14,803 bases of DNA from JAAYZK01 sp964535025 (lineage in GTDB: Bacteria; Planctomycetota; Phycisphaerae; SM23-33; FEN-1343). A program made the translations under genes and the position numbers. Of this stretch, positions 1 to 6,380 are shown in pieces (position 1 is the first letter of the stretch; each line of letters starts with the position of its first letter). Under the pieces are notes generated by a model. The model searched no databases. It had not been told where the DNA came from and saw only the letters and a list, made by a program, of their open reading frames with translations. Location: contig CAZHRW010000187.1 in the NCBI GenBank assembly GCA_964535025.1, forward strand, positions 1 through 14,803, given 5' to 3'.

Positions 1-3000
1 GGCGATTCCGACGTCGACCGGTTCGACACCGTCATCATGCGGGGCATGTGGGGCGAATCGTGGCTGCGCGACCCCACGCTCAAGCCGCCGGAGTACCCCA
101 ACTACCCCAACTTCGTCTCGGGCAGCCCCGTTCGCACGACCTACCTGCACGACCAGTTCGCCCACGACACCTTCGGTGCGACCGGCAACGTGTCGGTCGA
201 GGGGCGTTTCGTGCACCTGTACCTCAACGGCGTGTACTGGGGGCTCTACCAGGTCATCGAGCGGCCGGACAACTCGTTCAACGCTCAGCACTACGGTGGC
301 GAGAAGGAGGACTGGGACGTCTTCAAGGGCTCCGTCGGCACCACGGACATCAACGGCACTCTCCACGACGGCCGCCGCGATTCGTGGGACTACCTGTTCA
401 GCTTCTTCGACTTCAACGGGACGAGCAACACGACGAACGTCACGCCGATCAGCAACGAAGACTACCAGATCATCAAGCAGTACCTCGACGTGGAGAACCT
501 CGCCGACTACATGATCACGCTGTGCTACATCGGTCGCTACGACTTCCCGCGGAAGAACTGGTACGCCGCCGGCCTGCCCGGCGAGCCCGGCGAGCCGATG
601 ATCGAGCCGTTCCGGTTCTACACGTGGGATTCCGAGGCGTCCCTGTCGTCCAACGGGGCCAACCGCACGCAGCTCGGCGAGAGCGCCTCGGACGACACCG
701 GCCCGGTCCGCCTGTATCGGCGGCTGCGCCACAACGAAGAGTTCCAGTTGATGTTCGCCGATCGGCTGCAGAAGCACTTCTTCAACGACGGGGCGATGAC
801 GCCCGAGAAGTCGGCCGAGCGGCTCCAGCGGCGGGCGGACGAGATCTATACGGCCTTGATGGGCGAATCGGCGCGGTGGGGCGATTTCTCGACCCCGTAC
901 AACGACGATCCGCTGCTGCGGGACGTCCAGTGGATCGACGAGATCAACTGGCTGATGAACGACTACTTCCCCGTCCGCACCGACACCGTCCTGGAGCAGT
1001 TCCGTTCGATCGGCCTGTACCCGTCGTTCGACGCGCCCCAGCTCAGCCGGCACGGCGGGCTGATCCACGCCGGCGACGAGATCGCCATGAGCGGCCCCGG
1101 CGGGTTGACGATCTACTACACCGTCGACGGGGCCGACCCGCGGGATCCGGGCCAGTCCGGCGACCCGGGTGTCGACCTGACCCTCGCCGAGGAAGACGCC
1201 GCCAAGCGGGTGCTCATCCCCACAATCGCCAACGGCGGCGACCAGTTGGGCACCTCGTGGCTCATGCCCGGCTTCGACGACGGCGACTGGATCGCCGGCA
1301 CCGGCGGTGTCGGCTACGACCGCAGCGGGACGAACTACGATCCCTATTTCGATATTGACGTCGAAGACGAGATGGAGGGCGTGAACACCTCGGCGTTCAT
1401 CCGCGTTCCGTTCACCGTCAGCGCCGACGACCTGGAGGCGTTGACCTGGATGACCCTGGGCGTTCGCTGCGACGACGGGTTCGTCGCGTACCTCAACGGC
1501 GTCAAGATCGCCGAGGACAACAACGAGCCCGATGCCACGCCCGGCGTCCCGCAGTGGGACAACGAGGCGGTGACCTATACGAATGAAGGCGACTCGGCGA
1601 CCCTCCGCACCTGGAACGCCAACGCCTTCGTGGACGCCCTGCAGGAAGGGGAGAATATCCTGGCCATCCACGGCCTCAACGCCGGGATCGGCAGCAGCGA
1701 TTTCCTCCTGTCGGCGGAACTGACCGCCGGCGGCGCGGGCTCCAGTGGGACGCCCGGCGGCGTGGCGGCCACCGCCGTCGCCTACAGCGGCCCGTTCGAA
1801 CTGGACCAGACCACCACGGTCAAGGCCCGCGCCTACAACGGCTCGACCTGGAGCGCCCTGACCGAGGCCGTCTTCACCGTCGACGCCTCGGCCGATCTGC
1901 GGATCACCGAGATCAACTACCACCCGCACGACCCCACGCCGGCCGAACTGGCGATCGATCCGGACCTGGACGACAACGATTTCGAGTTCATCGAGCTGGC
2001 CAACATCGGCACCGCGGCGATCGGCCTGAGCGGCGTGAAGTTCACCGACGGGATCACGTTCGATTTCTCGACCTCGCCGGTGACGGTGCTCGACCCCGGC
2101 GAGTACGTCGTGGTTGTCGCCGACCCGGCCGCGTTCGCCCTCCGGTACGGCTCGACGCCGCGGATCGCCGGCACGTACGACGGCGCGCTGGCCAACAACG
2201 GCGAGCGCCTCACCCTGGTCGACGATACCGGGGCGATCATCCACGACTTCGCCTTCGACGACGGCGGCGCCTGGCCCGGCCGTGCCGACGGCAAGGGCTC
2301 GACCCTGGAAGTCGTCGACACCGCCGGCGACTACGACGACGACGATACCTGGCGCTCCAGCCGTCTCTACGGCGGCACGCCCGGCGCCGCGGCGCCGGCG
2401 ATCGAGGCCGACGTCGTCATCAACGAGGTGCTCACGCACACCGACGAGCCGCTGCGGGACGCCATCGAGTTGCTCAACGTCAGCGACCATCCGGTCGACC
2501 TGGGCGGGTGGGTGCTCAGCGATTCGAGCGACACCTACGCGAAATACGAAATCCCCGCCGGCACGATCCTCGCCGCCGGCGAGTATATCGTGTTCGACGA
2601 GAGTGACTTCAATGTCCCTGGCCGGCCGAACGCCTTCGCCCTCAACGCCGACCGGGGCGAGGACGTCTGGCTGCTGGCGACCGACGCCGCCGGTGCCCTG
2701 GTGCGGTTCGTCGACCACGTCGAGTTCGGCGCCGCCCCCAACGGCGAATCCTTCGGCCGCTACCCGGACGGCGCGGGCGAGCTGGTGCCGATGGCCCAGC
2801 GCACGCTCGGCGCCGCCAACGCCGACCCGCGGAGCGGGCCGGTGATCATCTCGGAGGTGATGTACAATCCCGACGGGCAGGTGGTCATGCCCGTCGCGGC
2901 GATCATCGACGAGGACTTCGACGCGGACGCCGGGCCGTTTACCTACGCCGACGACGTCTTCGGCACGGGCAACCCCATCTTCGCCGACGGGACGTACGTG

Positions 3001-4221
3001 CCGGGCGGGCACCTGGAGGTGACCGTCGGGCGCGGCGCGCCGGAGGCGACCTCGGGCGGCTGGTCGGCGACGTTCTCCCTCTCCGAGGCGGCGACGGTGA
3101 CCGTGACGCTGGAGGCGCGCCTGCAGATGTCCGGCCAGTTCGGCCTGGGCGACTACGGCGAAGCGGTCCTGGCGATCGATGGCGTCCGGCATGGGCCGGG
3201 TGATGACTTCAGCCTCATCCACATCGACGGCAACGGCGCCGGCGGGGCGGATGTCGACACCGGGTGGATCAACTTCAGCGTGCCCGTGGCCCTCGAGGCC
3301 GGCGAGCACACGCTGACGCTGGCGGCCTACAACAACGTGCCGTCGGAGGTCGAGGAGTTCGTCACCGCCGCGTTCGACAACGTCAGCGTGGTCGGCCCGC
3401 TGGAGCGCCAGGACCTGGAGTACATCGAGATCCACAACCCCACCGACGCTGCGGTCGACCTGACCGGCTGGCGGCTGCGTAACGGGGTCGACTACGACTT
3501 CGACGACGGGACGATGCTGCCGGCCGGCGGACGGCTGGTGGTCCTGCCGTTCAACCCCGACAACGCAGACAACGCCGCCCGCGTCGCCTTCTTCCGCAGC
3601 GTGTACGGCCTGGACGCGTCGGTGCCGCTGGTCGGCGGGTGGGGCGGACGGCTGGACAACGCCGGCGAACGCGTCGAGCTGCAGCGGCCGGGCGAGCCGC
3701 CGGCCGAGAACCCCGACTTCACGCCCCACACGATCGAGGACGACGTGGACTACGAACCGACGGCGCCGTGGCCGACCTCGGCCGACGGGGCGGGCGACGC
3801 GCTGGTCCGCATCGGCGGCTGGGGCCGCGACGTGCAGAGCTGGGCCGCCCGGACGCCCAGCCCCGGCTCGGCCGGTGTGTCAGCCGACTTCGACGGCGAC
3901 GGCGACGTCGACCTGGACGATTTCGCCACCCTCAAGCAGAACTTCGGCCTGACCGGCACCGCCACGCGGCAAACGGGAGACAGCAACGGTGACGGGAACG
4001 TCGACCTCGACGATTTCGCCGTGCTCAAGCTGACGTTCGGCACGGCGGCCTCGTCGGCCGAGGTGACGGGCCAGAGCGATACGCTGCTGGCGGATACGGA
4101 CGGCGGCCGCGACGACCGCGCCGTCCGACGGCATCGCCGGCGCCGCGTGCGGACGCCGCTGACGCCCCACGTCGATCTGCTCGCGACGGCCCGCCTCCGT
4201 CCGCTGGGCGGCGGACGCTAG
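1..4221 (+). CDS. Secreted CotH-kinase / lamin-tail-domain / dockerin-like surface protein (5' truncated)
   Basis: The frame is open from base 1, so the true start lies upstream; the first visible Met (base 37) is internal. The visible 1406 residues are an acidic multidomain extracellular protein. In order: a CotH-type region (about bases 1-1000) with the family's GVYWGLYQVIERPDN signature at 229-273; a chitobiase/Fn3-like module (IYYTVDGADPR near 1110) interrupted by a jelly-roll domain (about 1186-1735, with DDGFVAYLNGV) and resuming with TTTVKARAYNGSTWSALTEAVF near 1812; three lamin-tail-like domains, starting near 1894 (RITEINYHP), 2407 (VVINEV) and 2839 (VIISEVMYNP); and two dockerin-type calcium loops at 3886-4041. 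The third lamin-tail domain is also split, by a lectin-like beta-sandwich (about 2881-3410), before its EYIEIHNPTD strand. CotH in spore-coat proteins is a protein kinase; activity here is inferred from family only. The tail after the dockerin loops is arginine-rich and has no PEP-CTERM anchor. The role is probably cell-surface or matrix assembly. Confidence 0.85.
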   Translation, partial: GDSDVDRFDTVIMRGMWGESWLRDPTLKPPEYPNYPNFVSGSPVRTTYLHDQFAHDTFGATGNVSVEGRFVHLYLNGVYWGLYQVIERPDNSFNAQHYGGEKEDWDVFKGSVGTTDINGTLHDGRRDSWDYLFSFFDFNGTSNTTNVTPISNEDYQIIKQYLDVENLADYMITLCYIGRYDFPRKNWYAAGLPGEPGEPMIEPFRFYTWDSEASLSSNGANRTQLGESASDDTGPVRLYRRLRHNEEFQLMFADRLQKHFFNDGAMTPEKSAERLQRRADEIYTALMGESARWGDFSTPYNDDPLLRDVQWIDEINWLMNDYFPVRTDTVLEQFRSIGLYPSFDAPQLSRHGGLIHAGDEIAMSGPGGLTIYYTVDGADPRDPGQSGDPGVDLTLAEEDAAKRVLIPTIANGGDQLGTSWLMPGFDDGDWIAGTGGVGYDRSGTNYDPYFDIDVEDEMEGVNTSAFIRVPFTVSADDLEALTWMTLGVRCDDGFVAYLNGVKIAEDNNEPDATPGVPQWDNEAVTYTNEGDSATLRTWNANAFVDALQEGENILAIHGLNAGIGSSDFLLSAELTAGGAGSSGTPGGVAATAVAYSGPFELDQTTTVKARAYNGSTWSALTEAVFTVDASADLRITEINYHPHDPTPAELAIDPDLDDNDFEFIELANIGTAAIGLSGVKFTDGITFDFSTSPVTVLDPGEYVVVVADPAAFALRYGSTPRIAGTYDGALANNGERLTLVDDTGAIIHDFAFDDGGAWPGRADGKGSTLEVVDTAGDYDDDDTWRSSRLYGGTPGAAAPAIEADVVINEVLTHTDEPLRDAIELLNVSDHPVDLGGWVLSDSSDTYAKYEIPAGTILAAGEYIVFDESDFNVPGRPNAFALNADRGEDVWLLATDAAGALVRFVDHVEFGAAPNGESFGRYPDGAGELVPMAQRTLGAANADPRSGPVIISEVMYNPDGQVVMPVAAIIDEDFDADAGPFTYADDVFGTGNPIFADGTYVPGGHLEVTVGRGAPEATSGGWSATFSLSEAATVTVTLEARLQMSGQFGLGDYGEAVLAIDGVRHGPGDDFSLIHIDGNGAGGADVDTGWINFSVPVALEAGEHTLTLAAYNNVPSEVEEFVTAAFDNVSVVGPLERQDLEYIEIHNPTDAAVDLTGWRLRNGVDYDFDDGTMLPAGGRLVVLPFNPDNADNAARVAFFRSVYGLDASVPLVGGWGGRLDNAGERVELQRPGEPPAENPDFTPHTIEDDVDYEPTAPWPTSADGAGDALVRIGGWGRDVQSWAARTPSPGSAGVSADFDGDGDVDLDDFATLKQNFGLTGTATRQTGDSNGDGNVDLDDFAVLKLTFGTAASSAEVTGQSDTLLADTDGGRDDRAVRRHRRRRVRTPLTPHVDLLATARLRPLGGGR
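3886..4041 (+). repeat. Tandem dockerin-type calcium-binding loops
   Basis: Two 21-residue copies (3886-3948 and 3979-4041) sit inside the large secreted protein. The cores are DFDGDGDVDLDDFA and DSNGDGNVDLDDFA, each followed by LK..FG, and they are separated by ten residues. The D-x-D/N-G-D-G/N-x-V-D-x-x-D spacing is the EF-hand-like calcium loop of type I dockerins. Planctomycetes carry many such C-terminal pairs without a cellulosome, so a surface-attachment or processing role is more likely than cohesin binding; that is inference. Confidence 0.85.
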
Positions 4222-4234
4222 ACTTACCGGTCTA
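4219..4234. repeat. Small inverted repeat joining two convergent stop codons
   Basis: TAGAC (4219-4223) and GTCTA (4230-4234) form a 5-bp inverted repeat around a 6-nt loop. The left arm starts with the stop codon of the surface-protein gene and the right arm contains the stop codon of the opposing GH51-like gene. It is too short and lacks a T-tract, so it is not a convincing terminator. No other terminator fits between the two genes, whose ends are 10 bp apart. Confidence 0.4.
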
Positions 4235-5941
4235 CTCCTGGCGGCGCGGCACCTCGATGATCGAGACGGTGCGGGCCGGGAGCGTGACGGTCATCCGCTC
4301 GCCCGTGGCGACCGGTGCGGCCGATCGCTGCGCGACGCCCTTGGAGACGCCCAGGCCCTCTTCGGCGTGGGGGGCGAACGAGAGGCGGTGGTGCGTGCCC
4401 TTCGCGCCGACCGGGCCGACGGCCGACAGGTCGATCCGCAGGGGCAGCGGGCGGTCGAAGGTGCGGTTGATCGCGTGGATGAAGAGGCGATCGGCCTCGG
4501 CGGTGACCAGGACGTCCAGCTCGGCCGGGGCGTGATCGACGCCGCCGCCCCAGCCGAAGTGGAAGGGCTGGGGGCGGGTCCGCACGCCGGTCAGCGTGCT
4601 GCGAAGCAGCGATGAACCGTGATGGGCGCGGCAGAACATCGTCGCCGAGCCCTGCGGCGTGTAGTAGGGGGGCTGTTCGCCCGTCGGGTCGGCGAAGACC
4701 GACGCGAAGCTCCACCCCCGGCCCAGCAGCATCGACTGCGTGGCGATCTTGATGTCCCCGCCCTGGCGCATCAGGCCGTGCAGAAACGCCGCCGCGCCGA
4801 GGCCCGACGCGGCCGGGGCGTCGAAGCTGTCGGTGAGGCCCTGCCAGTTCCAGCCGTTCCAGTTCCATTCGGTCGAGGCGACAGGGTAGCCCCGTTTGCG
4901 GGCGCCGTCGATGTCGTCGCCGTAGGCCTGGTTCTGTCCGGCCGCGTCGACGGCGCCGGGCATCGCGGTCCACGCCCACCAGAACTGCTCGTCGGAGAGG
5001 CTGTCGGGGTCGACCCGCTCGTCGCCGCGGAAGATCCTGTTACACCCGCCGGGAGCGTAGCGGTGGCAGGCGAGGTAGGCGACGTTCGCCTTGATGTACG
5101 GGTCGGCCTGGACCACCTCGGAGACCCCCTCGCCGAGCCAGGCGTCGATGATGATTTTGATATCGGGATCGACCGCCCGGATGGCCCGGATGTAGGCGGA
5201 GTAGACCTGGACGTACCACGCCGCGAGCGCTTCGGGGGCCTCCAGGCCCGTCGCCTGGCGGACCTGGTCCTTGGCGGTCCCGACGAACATCTCGTTGCCG
5301 ATCTGGACGAACTCGGCCTTGTGGGGGTCCCGATGGCCGTTGGCCGCCCGGACGGCCGGCCAGTCGGGCATGCCCTCGGGCAGGTCGGCGCCCTGCGGCG
5401 CGTTGGCGTAGGCGACCAGCCCGGCGGCCCGCGCGGCGGCCTCGTCGAGCGGCCGCCGCCGCGCCAGGCCGTCCAGGAGGTTCACCACCAGGATCGTCTG
5501 GCAGCCCAGCTCATCGCGAAGGGCGAAATACTCGTCGTAGCCGAAGCGGTTGGTGATCGTGGTCGGCTCGGCGCGTCCGGGGCGATAGCTCCGGGTGATC
5601 GGGCGCGGGCCGTCGCGGCCGGGGACGTTGTCGATCATGTCGCGCCAGTCGATGTAGTCCACGTCGGTCCCGCCGGGGAAGCGGATGACGGGGATGTCCA
5701 TCGCCTTGAGCATGGCGACGATCCGCTCGGGCAGACGGCCGGTCCGCCGATCGGCGAACGCCTCGGGGCCATGGTCGCCGAAGCTCGCCCGTTCGAGGAA
5801 CTGTCCGAACAGGCGGACGTCGATCGTGTGAGCCACGTCGTCGTGCACCGTCAACGTCGTCGTCGGATGATCGTCCGCCACCGCCGTTCCTCCGCCGATC
5901 AGCAGGCCAAGCATCGCCAGTTGAACCCATGGCCGGGCCAT
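4232..5941 (-). CDS. Secreted GH51-like alpha-L-arabinofuranosidase-type glycoside hydrolase
   Basis: 569 residues. The N-terminus (MARPWVQLAMLGLLIGG...AVADD) is a signal peptide, so the enzyme is exported. The catalytic part looks like a clan GH-A (beta/alpha)8 barrel of GH51 type: an IDVRLFGQFLER start near residue 40, VIRFPGG at 85-91, the acid/base motif QIGNEM with Glu217, ACHRYAPGG near 291, and ASTEWNWNGW with the nucleophile candidate Glu358. The last 110 or so residues form a beta-sandwich ending TVSIIEVP, as in the GH51 C-terminal domain. Family enzymes release terminal alpha-L-arabinofuranosyl residues; some relatives act on other sugars, so the substrate is open (GH39-like is the main alternative). 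The start is supported by an AAGGA ribosome site (5952-5948, 6 nt from the ATG). The gene follows the candidate structured RNA and has its own promoter-like boxes. Confidence 0.8.
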   Translation of the reverse strand: MARPWVQLAMLGLLIGGGTAVADDHPTTTLTVHDDVAHTIDVRLFGQFLERASFGDHGPEAFADRRTGRLPERIVAMLKAMDIPVIRFPGGTDVDYIDWRDMIDNVPGRDGPRPITRSYRPGRAEPTTITNRFGYDEYFALRDELGCQTILVVNLLDGLARRRPLDEAAARAAGLVAYANAPQGADLPEGMPDWPAVRAANGHRDPHKAEFVQIGNEMFVGTAKDQVRQATGLEAPEALAAWYVQVYSAYIRAIRAVDPDIKIIIDAWLGEGVSEVVQADPYIKANVAYLACHRYAPGGCNRIFRGDERVDPDSLSDEQFWWAWTAMPGAVDAAGQNQAYGDDIDGARKRGYPVASTEWNWNGWNWQGLTDSFDAPAASGLGAAAFLHGLMRQGGDIKIATQSMLLGRGWSFASVFADPTGEQPPYYTPQGSATMFCRAHHGSSLLRSTLTGVRTRPQPFHFGWGGGVDHAPAELDVLVTAEADRLFIHAINRTFDRPLPLRIDLSAVGPVGAKGTHHRLSFAPHAEEGLGVSKGVAQRSAAPVATGERMTVTLPARTVSIIEVPRRQE

Positions 5942-5983
5942 GTCGATTCCTTTCCTTAACGTTTCACGCCTTGCGATCGGCCC

Positions 5984-6013
5984 ATCCTACCGGCTTTCCC
6001 CCGGACAAGGCAA
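5984..6013 (-). promoter_or_regulatory. Putative promoter of the GH51-like gene
   Basis: Read on the minus strand: a -35-like TTGCCT (6013-6008), an 18-nt spacer and a -10-like TAGGAT (5989-5984), four of six matches each to the sigma-70 consensus. Transcription would start near 5977, giving a leader of about 36 nt that contains the AAGGA ribosome site. The -35 hexamer and spacer length are the same as those of the promoter-like site at 6294-6323. Matches of this quality occur by chance, so this is a candidate only. Confidence 0.35.
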
Positions 6014-6040
6014 GCGTGGCCGGGGCGGGGAGATCGGCGC

Positions 6041-6078
6041 AAAAAGAGCGGCGCCAACGGTTCCTTCCGCCGCGCCGC
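6041..6078 (-). terminator. Rho-independent terminator upstream of the GH51-like gene
   Basis: On the minus strand GCGGCGC (6078-6072) pairs perfectly with GCGCCGC (6054-6048). An inner CGG/CCG pair closes an AAGGAA loop, and the stem is followed by UC and five U (6045-6041). This is a standard intrinsic terminator layout. It either ends a small RNA transcribed from about 6287, attenuates read-through into the GH51-like gene, or ends a long 3' untranslated region of the lyase operon that stops at 6381. Confidence 0.6.
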
Positions 6079-6287
6079 AGTGCACTCAAGAGGTGAGGGG
6101 AAAGGAGGAGAAACCCTCACCTGGTGATTGCAGGTCGTCTAAACCCTTTACAGCCTTCGGACCGATCTCTCGTGCCCGAAGGCGCCAAGACGGAGGAGCT
6201 CCCCGCGTGGCCGCATTGGTTCCACCTGGCGGGCAGAGGAGAGCCTTGGCAAGTCGCGGGCTTTGGTAGGCCCTTCTACCTCACTCT
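6041..6287 (-). ncRNA. Candidate structured small RNA or long attenuated leader (about 245 nt)
   Basis: This lies in a 439-bp gap (5942-6380) with no credible gene. Minus-strand elements in order: GGUAG/CUACC hairpin (6280-6265); a long compound hairpin closed by GCCAAG (6250-6245) and CUUGGC (6189-6184), with inner CCCGC/GCGGG (6233-6229 with 6206-6202) and GUGG/CCAC (6225-6222 with 6210-6207); an 8-bp hairpin GCCUUCGG/CCGAAGGC (6183-6176 with 6160-6153) that begins on the very next base, allowing coaxial stacking; a linker of about 30 nt; a 9-bp hairpin AGGUGAGGG/CCCUCACCU (6122-6114 with 6099-6091) with a pyrimidine loop containing CUCCUCCUUU; and the terminator hairpin. I do not recognise RNase P RNA, tmRNA, SRP RNA, 6S RNA or a known riboswitch. 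Pairings were found by eye. Expression and exact ends are unproven. Confidence 0.45.
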
Positions 6288-6293
6288 GTAAGG

Positions 6294-6323
6294 ATTATTC
6301 GATGCCGGGGCAGCCCAAGGCAA
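6294..6323 (-). promoter_or_regulatory. Putative promoter of the candidate small RNA
   Basis: Minus strand: -35-like TTGCCT (6323-6318), an 18-nt spacer and a -10-like AATAAT (6299-6294; five of six matches to TATAAT). The predicted start is near 6287, just before the first hairpin. The A/T-rich -10 stands out in very GC-rich surroundings. It lies about 60 bp downstream of the lyase stop codon, so transcription from here would not need read-through from the operon. Confidence 0.4.
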
Positions 6324-6380
6324 CCTCCGCCGTCTGCGGTGTCCAATCGTATCTGCCCGAACGACTTGCGCCGTTGGGTG

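Noticed and set aside
4619..5959. 446-residue plus-strand open frame
   Set aside because: Antisense of the GH51-like gene, without motif or ribosome site.
5942..6380. Known RNA families (RNase P RNA, tmRNA, SRP RNA, cobalamin, SAM, TPP or c-di-GMP riboswitches)
   Set aside because: I looked on both strands for their conserved cores and found none; resemblance such as GGUCCGAAGG to the SRP core does not extend to the required tetraloop and asymmetric loop.
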